From Melampsora larici-populina 98AG31 (taxonomy: Eukaryota > Basidiomycota > Pucciniomycetes > Pucciniales > Melampsoraceae), in assembly GCF_000204055.1 (NCBI RefSeq), contig NW_006768767.1, positions 2,028,498-2,092,497 on the forward strand: DNA of 64,000 nt, written 5' to 3'. Of this stretch, positions 1 to 14,000 are shown one piece after another. The notes beneath the pieces are model-generated. The model saw only the letters and a program-made list of their open reading frames with translations, did not search any database and had not been told where the DNA came from. Every line of letters begins with the position of its first letter. Within the stretch, counting starts at the first letter, position 1. A program made the position numbers and the translations under genes.

Positions 1-371
1 GATAGAGGATGGACTTTTGCTACGAATAGGTCAAGCTTTGTGGCAAAACTTGTTGGATCTCTTTGTCAATTGACTGAGTTGCGGGGGCTCCCCGTAATCA
101 AGAACTCGTACCAAAACTGGCTTGGAAAGAGTTGTAGAAGCTTTCTGCAATCGCAGACCTCGAGCGGCCGGGTTTTCAAGAGCGCAGGACTTTGCCAAGT
201 TTAACACGAGACCCACTCGAAATATTCTGTCGCTCGAGCCGAAGGGCGGCCTGGGTTACTCCGGCGTGTCTGTAGCCGCTTCTCATTGCGTGAATCGGAG
301 TTAGCTGTACTCCGGCTTGAGTGAAAGAATATCGCTTCCAGTGACTGTGAGTGGCTTAGTTGTACAGGGGA

Positions 372-410
372 CATATAAAGCACCATATAAAGACTGTTGT
401 CATCTTCGCC
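372..410 (+). promoter_or_regulatory. TATA-like core promoter block of gene A
   Basis: Two CATATAAAG motifs lie at 372-380 and 384-392, roughly 100 bases before the ATG at 488. The block ATAAAGACTG followed by TTCGCC (387-410) recurs at 32180-32203, at almost the same distance from the ATG of gene B (32283). Conservation between two diverged copies at the same spacing supports a core-promoter or leader role. The transcription start is not known. Confidence 0.5.
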
Positions 411-487
411 ACATCTCAATTTTCTTCAATTTGATTTACCTACCATAATCCAATAGCTACTAGTACAGCTTTGATTGATCTTGCAAA

Positions 488-2490
488 ATGTTCAGCACAG
501 TCTCATTTCAGTCATGGGCGCTATGTTTTCTGTTCTCTATTTCTCTATCAGGAATTATAGATAAGACTGTGGCACTCGATATGCATATTCGCGAAGAAGG
601 TTCATCATTGCTGAAGTTTCCAAAATTGGACAAGTCTTGCAATGGAGCTTGTGAGTCATTCAAATAGGCGAAGTGACCCTGCAAGGAAAATCATCGATCG
701 AAGCTCAACAAGGTCTCACTTTCACAGATTCAAGTCGGCAGCTACCAAGTGTACAAGCCAAGCGACAGAGCAAAGAACCAAAGATGGGTTCACCGGCGCT
801 ATCAAGCTCAGCTAGGCTACCCAGCTTCAAAAGATTCACATGCAAAGGATCCGATGTGGTGGAGAATGTGATAATACCGCGCGATTATTCCAGAATGAGA
901 TCAATGGAGAGCTCTTCATCAAGCTCAGAGAATCTCGAAAAACCTGCCTTTAGGAGAGTACAGAGTGGAGGACCAGGTTTGTAAATTTTCGTATTTTAAA
1001 CCTTTAGCAGAAAATTTGTTCACTAGTCCCTCTCGAAATCATCCAGGTGGGACAACGGGAGGGAAGTCGGTAGCTAGCTTTCTTGATGCCTCGTCACCCG
1101 GAACAGCACCGGAAACATCACAAGGTTTGTAAGCCTCAGAATATGATACACATCGAGACAAAGTTGATCAAGAGTTACTTTCAAACCTATTTAGGTGGGA
1201 AGATGGGAAGGCACATTTTGTCAAACAAGGCCGAACTTGTTTCCCAAAAACGTCATTTCTGGCCGTACTTGCGCTTTGTAGAACCCAAAAAGACGTGTAT
1301 GTACTTTTTGGACGTTTTCAATCATCTTTTCCGTCTAAAATTCATCATTATTTGCCTCTTTTCCCGTCAACGTCCAACCTTTCGAACAGTTGACAGTGAA
1401 TCGTCTTCGGTCGTTTTAGAGGAAGGTAATCATATTTTATATCTCTTTTATTGATCATGAGATTTTTGATAAATGATATTGTACCTGTGTCATCTTTGAT
1501 CCGAAGCTCCAAGAGGGGCAGAAGTTGTGGAAAAATATATACAAAATTGTGAGTCCTTATCACTCTACCGCGACGAGAATGACTTTTCTGAATGTGAGAT
1601 GAATCTCAAATATATGTTTACCTGTTTCAGTCGATCCAGAGGCTTTTACCCATTACATCTGGGGTCAGCAGAAAAAGACGAGACCCTATCAAATGTCAAA
1701 TCTGAAGAAGCTAACTGAAGCAAATAAGAAAACATGTCCAAACCAATTTCAAAATATGATTCAATCATTAGAACCTGTCTTACAAATAAAAAGTATGAGA
1801 TATATGGATTCACCTATCAATGATGGAAAAATCTCACATGATCCTCAGAGATACGTCGATGGCTTTATTGATGATGGAAGAATGCCAATTAGTCCTCAAC
1901 CTGCATTGAAAAAAATCGACAAGATCAAAATCCAAACCAAAAAGACCATCCTCAATGTTTTGAAGGAACATTTAAAAAACAATCAAGACTTCTCAAAACC
2001 ATCAAGAAATCTATGGATGTTTTACCGAACTTTGAAAGATCAGTTACACGAGGAGGAAGAAAAAGGAAAATCTGTATATGATCTTCCATCCCTCGAAAAG
2101 GTGGCTAACAAAATCTTCAAAGAAGGAGGCCAAAGAAAAGTCTCACATATGACTGATACAAAGGTCTTGGAAGAAATTGTCAATGAGAATATAGATAGTA
2201 TTCTTTCAGCAAGACTTGAAAGCTCTGTTCGACATCAAAATCTGACAGAAGAAGACGCGCTTTACGTACGACAATGTTTAGGAAGTGTGCATACCTTCAC
2301 TATGAAATACAAAAGTTCTACCGCAGAACCATTGCTACGCGCCATTACTACTTATTATGCAACAATACATCAGCGTTACTGGGAGTTTCCAGAACTCCGT
2401 TACTTAGCCTATCGATTACATCAGGAATACAATTCAAAACTTCTTGGCCATGATAAGCATGCTATAAATGATATTGATCCTGCAAAATGA
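488..2490 (+). CDS. Gene A: secreted protein of unknown function (effector-candidate family), 7 exons
   Basis: Exons read by eye: 488-650, 728-976, 1047-1124, 1195-1294, 1397-1425, 1507-1548 and 1631-2490, giving 1521 nt or 506 residues. All introns are GT-AG, 70-102 nt, and the reading frame stays open across every junction. The N-terminus (MFSTVSFQSWALCFLFS...) is a typical signal peptide with a hydrophobic core around residues 8-24. The middle is Ser/Lys-rich and low in complexity. The long last exon holds the best conserved part, including ALYVRQCLGSVHTFTMKY and a C-terminal RLHQEYNS block. A paralogue, gene B, shares intron positions and phases. I recognise no catalytic domain. Secretion and lineage-limited look make a secreted effector possible, but that is inference. 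The start is fixed by the signal peptide and by the same ATG in gene B. Confidence 0.8.
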
Positions 2491-3653
2491 ATTGTAGAGG
2501 CTTGAATCCTACAAATTGTGGTTTTGACAAATGTATAGCTGTTGATGAGATGTATTTGTCTCAAGATGCATTGCTGCATCAATTGGTTTCATATGTTTGA
2601 TGGCATCGATTCCCTTGAGGGAATTTGTGATAAGTGAAATCATTACACGTTAAATGATAGCACAAGGTATCAAATTGTTTATTCTGAATTCCTTCTTTTC
2701 CATTGGTTGAGTCATCTGTACTATATATTTCAACCTACCTCCTCACCTTCCAAATCATCGTTTTTCAGCACCTGGTAGATGTTATCACTGAATACACTAC
2801 ACAAAAAAAATGCTTGATAATATTTCTATTTCATCTGTTTTATACTGAAACCAATCCGTAATTTAACCTTCTAGTTTTTGAATTTTGGCTTTCCAACTCT
2901 TTTTGTGCTCTGTGGTTCTCAAGAGGTCTTCATCAATCCATGCTTTATGAATCCCATTATCATAAATGCAATAGCTATTTAAAGACCTAATCTTGAATTT
3001 CAATGTGGGCTCACTTTTGTTTTTTCTTGTTAATCTGAAATAAAAAATCTTTTTTCAAAGAGGTGAAGAGGATATCCCCAAATTTCAAGTCTTTCAAACA
3101 ATTGCCTTTTTAACAATGTCCTTGAGTTTTCTGTTTCTTCTAGGTGGGAAGGTGTTTAGTCTTAAGGGCTTAGATTTCATAAAATGTTCCAGTTTATTGG
3201 GGTTCTTGGCTCAATGTATACATATCACATCTTATCATACCAACCAATAGATAGTTCTAGCTGATGTTGCCTACCAGCTCTAAGTTTGTACAGGAGGGGC
3301 GCCGCCGGCCACTTGCCTGGTTTGTGTGGATGATAAAATCACCTCATCCCTCAAACCTGTCTGCCTTGGCATTGCCCAGGTGGGTGGGTGGTACTTTAAG
3401 ATGCAATAACAACTTTGAGGCGGATATGGGTTAGATCGTGGGTGATTGAGAATCATACACCAACAAACAAACCCCCAAGGCCGGTACAATATGGGAGTAT
3501 GGGAAGCCGGATCAAGAGCCCATTACAGCTTTGCTGCGCTGCACAGCGCCTGTATTGGCGCGTGGTGCTGGGAAAGATTTTGAAAAATTTGTGTTGACAT
3601 GACACAAATTTCTTGAATAGCTGTATATGCAAACTGGCACCGTCAACATATTA
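2491..3653. other. Intergenic, no gene seen
   Basis: This is AT-rich sequence after gene A, presumably its 3' UTR followed by intergenic DNA. Short open frames occur on both strands, but none shows a domain, a signal peptide or paired splice sites. A short GC-rich patch (GGGCGCCGCCGGCC, near 3297) stands out from the background. I see nothing else. Confidence 0.5.
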
Positions 3654-4106
3654 GGGGTTGGGCAAAATTTTGACCAACCGGTTTTGCGCCTCTGAGAAGC
3701 CCGGCGAAAGGTGTTGAAGATCGAGGAAAACAAGTTTCCTGGGTTCACACGTCTGTTACACGGGTCTGACTTCAGCACCGAGAGATTTGGGCGGGTACCT
3801 GGGTTAGCTTTTGCAAGAAGAGAAGGGTCTGGGGATCGGTGAAAGGTGCAAGAGGGTGTTTGCGTGGCTCGTAGCGGTGCAAATTGCTTTTCGCTGTAAG
3901 AGTTTTGAATAGATACAGCTTTGGCATGGTCAAGAAGCATCTCATACTGGTCAAATTTTTTGGAAAGCAAAAAGATTGATAAAAATTTTGGTCGGTTAAG
4001 AGTGGCTTTGGTATTGCTTTCTAGCCCTCTCGAAAGCATTCCCAATTTTTTGAACTGCGACTGAATTGGGTTTAGAAACCGGTTGGTTGCTTTTTTGCCC
4101 AACCCC
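3654..4106. mobile_element. MITE, GGGGTTGGGC family, copy a
   Basis: The element begins GGGGTTGGGCAAAA and ends TTTTGCCCAACCCC, with a further matching inverted stretch around CCAACCGGTTT. It is flanked by TA on both sides (3652-3653 and 4107-4108). At about 453 bp with no transposase frame it fits a non-autonomous TA-targeting element (Tc1/mariner-like; superfamily is inference). A second copy lies about 500 bp downstream. The 196-codon minus-strand open frame that overlaps it shows nothing protein-like. Confidence 0.8.
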
Positions 4107-4619
4107 TACTATCCTCAGATTGGTGGATTCGAGTTAACAGCGGGCGGCTGTATCCAAGGATTCATCGGATAGCTGGGTACCAAGGAGATCATCCAAGGTA
4201 ACAGGAACCACTCACGTCCAAGAATTCCTCAGACAGTCAAGTACCGAGGAAAGCAATATTACGAGTTTGACTTGGCCAGATACAAGGGATGAAATATATC
4301 CTTGGATAATTCCTGTCTGAGTTAATATCATGCATTATCATCGGACAGCCTTATCCAAAGTTAACTCAGTGTGTCTTATCCAAGGTAATATAAAAGCACA
4401 CTGTCTGGATTGAGGAAAATCAATTCTTTCAGGCCAAGCTTTTAACTCTTTCAATCACTCTTCAGGATACATTGCCTGAGGCTCATCAGGATGAAATTTG
4501 AAAACACCAGGACTCAACAAAATTGGAGAATCACTGTGTAGGAATTCAACCTGCATACATACAAGATCGTGATTAATCCAAATTTGAATGCAAAACCAAA
4601 ATGCAATACTAGGTCAATA
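4107..4619. other. Spacer between two MITEs
   Basis: The stretch contains several short recurrences of a TATCCAAGG-like word (for example near 4150, 4193 and 4378) in both orientations. GAGTTAAC near 4131 and GTTAACTC near 4363 suggest a decayed inverted-repeat element, but the arms do not align well enough to name one. No gene is visible. Confidence 0.35.
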
Positions 4620-5059
4620 GGGGTTGGGCAACAATTCGACCAACTTTGGCCAACATAGGATTCCGCCACACAAAGAGCATCGAAGGCGCCCAGAGTGGTT
4701 TGAGCTAGAGCTCCTGAGATATCACAGGTTTATCCCGTGTCCAGCTGCCTCAACCAACACAATTTTTTCATAGGCAGCCAAGTTTTGGGGCAGTGCCATC
4801 TGTGACAGGCGTCTCAGGCTAACCTCTATTGGTCTACCAGAGGCTTTTGGCTGGCAAGTTGGAGAAATATTTGAACAGATAACCCAACAGACGGTTGGGT
4901 TACGTGCTGCACCACCCTATTTTTTTTGCTGCCATAAAGTTGTCCAAAAAAATAGGGATTTTTGATATTGTTTGAATTGGTTTGAACAGTGGCTGATTGG
5001 CTTGCAAGGGAATTTAAACTACAATTGAATAGCTGTGCTGCCGCGCTTTGCCCAACCCC
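4620..5059. mobile_element. MITE, GGGGTTGGGC family, copy b
   Basis: It starts GGGGTTGGGCAACAATTC and ends TTTGCCCAACCCC, flanked by TA at 4618-4619 and 5060-5061. It is the same family as the element at 3654-4106 by its termini and length (about 440 bp), though the interiors have diverged. There is no transposase frame. Confidence 0.8.
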
Positions 5060-8000
5060 TAATGTCCAATGTAAAATTGGATTCAAGTCTTTGAACACAA
5101 CATCAAATTCAAAATTGAAGACGAATTCAAAGTTGAAATCAGATGTGAACTCCATTTCAAACACAAAATCAAGTTCAGCTGCAAGACCGGATTTCAATGC
5201 AAAATCTGTTTGCATTTGAAGAAATCAAATTCAACTCCAAGATCAAGTCTGAATGAAAACTATCCAATAATCCCCCTTGAAAAGTGTCAAATCAAACTTC
5301 AACTCTACACCGGTGACTTTGACAGAACCACAAAAAGAACGAAAAGAAGGAGACAAACCCATAATTGACCAAAGCATCTAATCTATCAATAGAAGGCTTC
5401 CTCTTCACTGAGAAACCATGAGGTTAAATTTTACAAAGTTATTTCAAGGTGCAAAAAGTTGGCTCTCAAAATCAAGATTGTATGACTCCAGATCGAGCAT
5501 TCAAAAGAAAATCTTCACATCTACTTTTGAGAAATGTCTTTCACAAACCTTGGCTTGACTCTTGTTGCAATGTCTTCTGTCAATGCTTGTTTTCATCTCA
5601 AGCAAGCCATTCTCCAAAGTGCGCTCCATACTGTGGATTCCAAGATCTGACAAGATGTAACCCGTTCATTTCTTGAGCTTGATACAGAAGCCAAATCTTG
5701 AATCTACCTACCATTGTGCTATCAGGATGTCATCTCTTTGTACCCTTTGAAGCTCTTCCCAAGTGATAAGCTTCTTACTTGGACTCCGCAAACCATTCTT
5801 GAGGTATGTTTATTTTCTGTCTGCGACAATTTTGACATTAGCAGTTAGAATATATTCTGATTATCCATTTGCTCTTCAGACCACGTCTTCTGAAGATCAA
5901 CTTCCATTGGGCACTGACAACTCCCAAGAAAATTGCAATACTGTGTTCAAGACTTCATACCACAAGTGCAACCATGCAAGCCTTGAAATCAAACTTCTCA
6001 GCTTGCCAGCTAGCTCAGTATCTTTGGATAGTTTGTCCTGCTACTCGTGCAACTCAGAAAAAGAAATCAACAGCAACTCTAAAAGCTCCCTCAATCCTCT
6101 GTTTGAGGACAATTCCATTGAAACTCTTCCATCCATCAAAAAGTTGACTCATCATCCACACCCAATACCACGGACATTCTACTAACTGAGGGAATGGCAC
6201 TACTTGAACTAATTCCACTCGGAAATTGTTCATGGACTGAACGCATCAATTAACTTGCTACTGATGAAGAATGGGACAACCATATCAACATATTAGCAAA
6301 CAAGTTTGAAAAAGAAATGGAATTTAACTCTGAGACCAAATGCCTATCATTTGACAATACAATCACCAGGATATCAGCTGCGTTTGATTGCGACAAAGAA
6401 GAAATTGAAGATGGAGAGTTCAAAGATGTATTTCTATCACCAAGATCTTTTGAAGGGGAGGAAGCCAAACAATATTTCAATTATTTTGATGATTGAATTT
6501 GAGAATTCCAATCATAGTCAACCACAAACTCAAGAATCTAATACTGTTTTCAAAATGAGTGAAGAAGAAAAACAAGAATACGAATTATTATCTTTACCTA
6601 GACACACAAGCACAATTCAAAGAAACCCGCACCTGTTTCATCTTTCTGTTAGAAGATTTGGATAGATGTTTGAGTTCTGCTATTTGTTTACCTACAAAAT
6701 GATATCTCATTTTAGATTCTATCATCAGCAATATGATCATCATCTCATCATCTTTGACAAAAAATACCTTGAAGAATTTATTGATAGATCTCATTCTACA
6801 ACAAAAAGTTATTGTCACAAAAACCAAAATTTCATGTATACTCAAAATTCTGGTCAAAACACACTGTATATTTCAAATCTTTGTATCTTTCCTTTGTTTA
6901 TTCAGTATCTGTATTTCTTTCGCATATTTTTTGTACCCTTGTTCAATTTATCTAGTAGTTGGCATCAAGAAATATAACCATCATTTCAAAACAAAAAGTT
7001 TGTTTGAACACATGACCCAAGCGCCACATGACAAATATCTCTCTGTTGGTATGTTTTGGATATAAGTAGCAGATGATGCTTCATGTAGAGATGACCTTAG
7101 CTTTGGCTCATTCCTGCTGATTCAAAAGGCAAGCTAAGATGCATGGTTCTTTATTGTAGGAAGTTCAGATATTGATAAGGAGGTATGTTGTATTAGAGAT
7201 TGATGACCCCTGTTCAAGATTGGCTTCTACTTCTTTCCGGAATATCACTCTGTATGTATGCAATTCAAGGCAAGTTGGTTTTGTACAAGTGTTGGCAAAT
7301 TGCTGGTGTTACTGCTAATGCTTGGTTTGATGGAAGTGGAAGTCCAAGTCCAAATGCTGTTTTGATTTTTTGAAATTAAAAATTAAAAACCTCCACGTCA
7401 ACTATTATCAACTTTGTTCAAACTCAACCATATCAAACTGCATCACAGAAAACAAATGTCGCATAATTGACCATGTCAACTCTTCAATCAACCTTGGACC
7501 ACCAGTATATTGTGTGATCTTTATCGGGACAACTCAAATCATTTTAGGTGGTGGTAGTGGTTCAGACAAAAGTGGAATAGCAAATGGACACCATGTACCA
7601 AAGCCCATATCATTCAATTTCTACCCTATTGTCTACCTCTTGGTTCAGGGTCTCCAATGAGCATAGGTTTTGCTACAAGATCTAGATATGACAAACTATG
7701 GAAGGTACATCAAGATAACCAGAGCTCAAGTCTCAAAGATTGGTGCATACCCCATTGAGGATGAGGACCTGTCAGATTGACGGGAAGTGCTGACATACCA
7801 ACATTGCTTCAATTTTAGGACAATATGTATGGATAAGCAATCAAAGGTCTATCCAGTCAAAGTTGTATGACTGATTTGTGGGCAATTGAGATATTTAAAG
7901 AATATGTCAATATACTCTTCTTTTTCAGTTCATGTTGATCTACCATTTTGACCTTTTCCCACCTGTGCATTGGGTTTTTATTCAAAAAAACTGGAAAGAT

Positions 8001-11000
8001 GCTTCAGGCTTCTTAGCTCCCATCACCATTTTTGCCTGTCATCCCTGGCAGATCAAAATGTGGCATGAAATCTCATATCTAATAGACACCAACTTGTTTG
8101 TGAGGCTTTGCACCTTCATTCTTATTGTACTAATCTGCTTCATCAATGATTGCTTTGACCTCAGGACAAGATATTTACCACCATTTCAATCAGTCAATGC
8201 TCTTTTGATTGTCTCAATCCATCGTCTCAAAGCATGCACTCTTGTCTGCCATAATCAGTAAATCAAACTTTCCAGAAGTCCACAGATTCTATCACTTACT
8301 CTCTTCCAAAAAAGATTTAGCTTTATCTGTTCTAGATTTCACATATTCAGCTGAGTGTTGTTTATGAGGGATTTCTTTTCCAGATGTCCCCGCAGGAATT
8401 TCAGTGCTTTGATCAATCAATTCTACCAATCCAGATGATATATATTAATGACAGAATTCAAGTGCAATAGGAAAATTGAGATCTTCTAAACTTGCCCTTG
8501 GGGTGATCATGTGACAATTGGATTGATGTGCTTGGTAAATGTGATGCTTCTTCTTCTTCTGTTTTTGAGATCATGCTTTGAACCCCATGGAGCCCAATAC
8601 CAAATTGGGAAATCAGATGTATCAAGAGATATAGATAGATATGCTTCATTATTGGTTATGTGATCTTGCTAACACTGATAAGATCAAACTTCAGCAAGCT
8701 TTCCAGGATAATTTGCCACAATGATGTGAATATCTTATCTACAAATCCAGGGAAGACAAGGTTTTTATTTTAGAGTCTCACTCATTGTCTGATTTTCAAA
8801 ATAAATTTCACACAAAGTTCTGGAATATTCCCTATCAATTTATATGCAAACACTCAAACAGGCTCAGACTTGTCTCCGTACATGTAAGATGGGGACCACT
8901 TGCACAAGTGTTTCATTGAGGTCTCATCACTTCTAATAAATGAAAAAGAAAGTTTGATAAAGAGAAGTACTACACTGAAGCCCTCCTTGACACACCAGCC
9001 TAAGAAACCCAATATGGTTAAGTTATGCTGGGGTTCAAATGCTAACCACTCCTATTTAGGTGTCTGAACAAGTACAGTTTCCAGTAACTACCCTAATTCA
9101 CATTATTCTATGGCAACACCAAAACCACAACACAACACAAAGGATTTTGACCCATTTTGGTTGTGTTGCCAATAAAGAGCTCCACAATGAGACCAAAATG
9201 GGACTCATTTTTTTCTTGCAAGGTGGCAGTGCAGCAAAAAGACAATATTTCTGCAATATTGCACAAAAATTGTATATATTGCACAGCTATTGCAGACATT
9301 GCGCAAGAATTGTGCAGATATGATGCAAAAGTTGGAGAAATGCACTAATTAGTGAAATGTTGAGTAAGATGTGATCAAAGAGAAAATTGTGGTCAAACCT
9401 CTTATCAAGGCCAAAAATTTGAATCAAAGGTGGACCACATTTCAGCCGCAGGTGAGGTCCTGTTTTGGAGTTCCAGGGTTGGTCTTCCAGTGTTTGAAGC
9501 AAGATCCAAGCACTGCTTTCCATCATGGGGCAAGAAAGTTCAGTTAAAATGAGTGGAGGGGTGGGCAACTGATTTTGTACACAAGACTCCTAGTAGAAGG
9601 GCTTCACTCTGCTATATCAGCAATATAGCTGAGTGAAATGCTATCTTGGTGTTGTTTTCAAGGACTGTGGGTTTTTGGACCCGTATTGTGGTGTGCTGGG
9701 CCCGCGATATATGGAAGGGCCATTCCAGGTCTCAAAAACGCAACACAACCACAATAAGTTGTGGAGTGCTTGTGCTATTGTTTGTGTTCTTGACTGAATT
9801 TGGTGGTCACACTAGATGGGTTACACACACCACGTAAATTTTGTGATGGCATGTTGATGTGTAGACACAAACTAGTCCAATTGGGCGGCGGGCGCCGCAG
9901 TCATAATATTGAGATGGGCTCCACTGAACTCAATCCACACATACCTATGCTTTTCCACAGATCACTCAAGCAAGAAAGCTTTTTTAGCACTTGTTTGGAT
10001 GTAAATTCAGCAGAATGTATTTCATAATCTACTGGAGATCACTTCATCAATTCTGAATACCAATAATAAATCAGAAAAATAGGAGGAAGTGCTGTTGAGC
10101 TTTTACTACTGGCAGCAAGAAACAGGGAAAGAATGGGGTAGAGCAGGGTATGGGAGGCATGCTGCGTGTGAGGTCCAATTCTGGTGAAATCCATGATTGG
10201 GTGAAATTATGGTGATTTGTAGCAGAGTAAATGTCACATACCCTTGAAGTGGGGTGAAAATGTCCTTGCTCTAAGCCTAACCCCTCAACTCTAACCCCTA
10301 AGCCTAACCCCCTAATGGTTTCAATATCAGAGTACATCAAGTATCATTTTGTCTCATTTCCAGATACCCACTTTTGAACTTCGAAGATGTTGAGCATTCT
10401 CACTTTTGTAGAATTTTTTTGTCAAAATTGAAAGGTTAGAACATATCTCAACCAAATGATTTGCATTTACCAGCATCATGGGTATGGTGCACTGCAAGTC
10501 CTACACCTCTGGACTCCAAGTTCTTTTTGCAGTTCCATTCTGTATACATATATCATGTGGATTCTCTTCCTATCCTGTCATTCACAATCCTTTCAACACC
10601 TCCACTCCAATTTACACTTTATATCAATCAAACAGCATTTGTTTGAGCTAATTATGTACATTCTTATGCTTATGGCCATAAAATTTAACTTCTACTGATC
10701 ACTATTTGTGATATACCTTCCTCTGCCTCTTATTCAAACTTGTAAAGTACCCTTTGTGTGATGTGGAAACCTATGTAATCAAAACACATATTCATACTAT
10801 TTCCCACTTTTTGAAGTTACGTCTTACGTCATAAATATAGATCTTATATCTCTACTTAAATCTCATCACATCTCCGCCTGTATTGTTTGTAGCCCCATCC
10901 TATGCCATCCTACCCTGAGCCATGGAATCTATCAATCTTCATCCCTATCCCTGGTATCTCATCCCTCTCTCTATACACATATAGCCTTTGTTTTATCCAA

Positions 11001-14000
11001 AGTGTATATGCTCCACCTGCACTTACTGTTAACCTTGCTTTATTCATTCCACTCTTTAATTAACTGTCATCATCCAACTAAGGCTCATTTGAAGCCAAGA
11101 AACTGTGGTATTGTACTATGGTGATCAGAAGTAAGAATGCTCACATTTCAAACTCACAGGTTGTTATTAGAGTTAAAATTGTGAGCATACGTAGTATGTG
11201 TTATTGTCAATCGTGAGAGCTTCTGTGGAGCAGAACCCTCATGGCATAACATATCTAATAAAAACTACATTTCTTTATTACATAGTCAGTGTAAAAGAAA
11301 TAAATATTTAAAAATATATTTTCATTATTAAAAATACATACATCTCTCTCACTCAAGTTTCAAGAGGGTAGAAACAAAATACACTGGACTTGAAATATCA
11401 AACCCTTAGTCCTAAATGAGATTACTACCCTAGTCACAACTAATCAAGATTGTGACAAGGCAAGGGTCTTTCGAACTAAGCCAAGTAAATTTCAAGACAA
11501 CCAATGATCAGTTCAAATCAAAAAGCCAGCCCTTCATTTAGTCCAAAAGATATTCTAACCCTAGAGACAAAAAAGATGAAACAACTAAAAGATTTTTATC
11601 AGACAATTATCCCAAAAAAAGGAACACTATCCTCCTAACTTGAAGGAGGATCATCTTTTACCACAAATACACAATTTTTACCCAAAAACCTTTCTCTGTT
11701 AGAAGATCACTTATTCTCCCTTTATCTGAATATCCGTTCAAAAAAACTGTTTCACTTTAAGAAATCTACTCTAGAATTATCTTTTGGCTCAACTGTTTTC
11801 TTCTTCTCCAGATAATCTTTTTTTCTCTTTATCTTTTCATCCTTAGGACGTTAAAGATTGTTTAACACACACGTTATTCAACTCAAGTTCCTTAAAACAA
11901 CCGTCCTCCTTTCGATAAAAGCTTGTCTTATCAAACCGTTGCTAAAGCGTCACCCAGGCTCATTATACGTTAGTACCCTATTCACCTTGGCAGATCAATA
12001 AGTGATTGCACTTACTGATACACTGGTAACCCTCCTCTCCCGTACCAAAGACAGCTATAAAGAACCGGTTATAGCTTAAAAATGATAAATTACCTACAAA
12101 AATTGAAAGAATACTTTTTGTAAGTATCATTCATCTCTAGATTTCTCCAATTTATCTTCAAGGTTAAGTCTTGAGCTGACAGTTATGGTGGATGTTGACA
12201 AAATCCCTGGATCAATTGGCAAAAGAAACTCAAGGTGATGAACCACCAATGCTCTGGGTCTCAACCAATTTGATGCTCAGATGAAAAAGGTATGAGAGAT
12301 TGACAATTAGTAGCTCTATATCAATCAAGTCAATCTTGAGATGATTTGGTGTTGATAAATAGAATTAAGATCAGGTGTGATCAAATGAAAAGATGATTCT
12401 TGTAAACTAAAATAAACTTTACGATTGAGTTGAGTTGAGAAGACAATTCTCGCCATGTAATTAGCCAATCAGCAGCAGGCAATACCATGATGATGATCAT
12501 TCTTCTGATTTGTCAAGATACTGTCATGATTTCCATATGTGGCTGGCCAAAGTTGGACCTCAAATTGCAAGGGCATCCAAGGACAACAATAAAAAATATT
12601 GGGTAGTGTCATAAAGGAAAGTCAATATTTTCAACTATTAACTTATCTGTTGGTGCTGGGCAGGAACTATGCCATACTCAAAACACACTTGAATCTCCAG
12701 CAACTGAATAAGCAGATTGAATGTCTCAAATATACTTAGAAAGCCAAATATCTGATTGAGATGGGGCAGTATCACTATTGTATGTGATGATATTGGCCCA
12801 GGAAGTTTACTCAGCTGTAGGCTGGGAAATGTAAATCCCTTCTGGAACCTGCAGATGTTTCAACATGGCTTTTGAACAAAAAGTGATAAAATGACTACAT
12901 AATGAGTCAAATTATATCACATGGCAATGAGCAAAAGACTTGAGGAAATCAGGATATTGATTGCAATAGTAGATAGATGGTTGGTTGTTGAATAAGTCTA
13001 TAATTAAGTATTATTTACAACCTTCCTTCAGCATGATGAGTTTGAAAATTGAGTAAGTAGAAGCATCTCTTGTCATAGAATTCCTGTTACCTTTGTTTAT
13101 TATGATGAAAGAGCTTTTCAAAACCATTTCTTCTACAATCTATTTAATAATGAATCATCAAAACCTGAATCTGAATGACCAGGGCAATGGTACTTCTTCA
13201 ATAAGCCTTTTGATTGATTGAGCTCACTTGAACTACAAAGAATGTAGCCAGAATGGAAAATTGATCAACTTCAATTAATCGTTTTGATGCATAAGTGGAG
13301 AGATGCAAGGAACCCATGCGACCATCCTTAGTTTCAACCAACAGAGGCTCTACTTTGACTCATCATAAGATACTCACTTGATATTGTTTGGATCTTGAGG
13401 TTCATGGTTTGAGGAGGCAAGATCTAAGTTCAAAAAGATCAATGGTAATTGGTATGAAGTGCTGTGATTCCAAAATTATTAACAAATCAAAAGAGCATGA
13501 TGTGAAGTCAACTTTTTCATGTAGGTAAGATTTTAAGAAATCAGGGGTAAACAAAATAAAATTACCTTCATATCACACAACTTGAAATTGAAGATCAAAT
13601 GATTATTGTTTTGAAGTTGACTGATTTTGAAAAAGCATTCAATCAAAAACCCAATTAATAATGAAAGGGAAGCAAAACATTTTAGTCAGTTTTCTCAAAC
13701 GTCAACCTTATAAATTGTGTAAAAATTGAAAGGAGATGTGCCAATTTAATCCCAAGAGTTCAAGTCAGTGAGGTGGGAAAGACATTAGTTATTTGATTGA
13801 AGTATCACCTGGAGAAAATAGCAAACAATTCAAATGGATTTCTTTTGCCATAAAATTGATTAATTGATTGATCTGATGTGATTTCAAGTCAAAGAAGATT
13901 GAAGAATAACTCTTGAAAAAAGCTGTCATGAAGTGACTGAAAGACAAACAGAATGTATGTATGAAGTTTACACTACTACCCAGGTCGCAGTCTAATCGCT

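Noticed and set aside
3512..4102. 196-codon minus-strand open frame
   Set aside because: It coincides with a TIR element and simply reads through its inverted repeats; no domain, signal peptide or splice support.
5763..6185. 140-codon plus-strand frame
   Set aside because: Ser/Asn-rich composition, another long frame overlaps it in a different phase, and no acceptor/donor pairs extend it.
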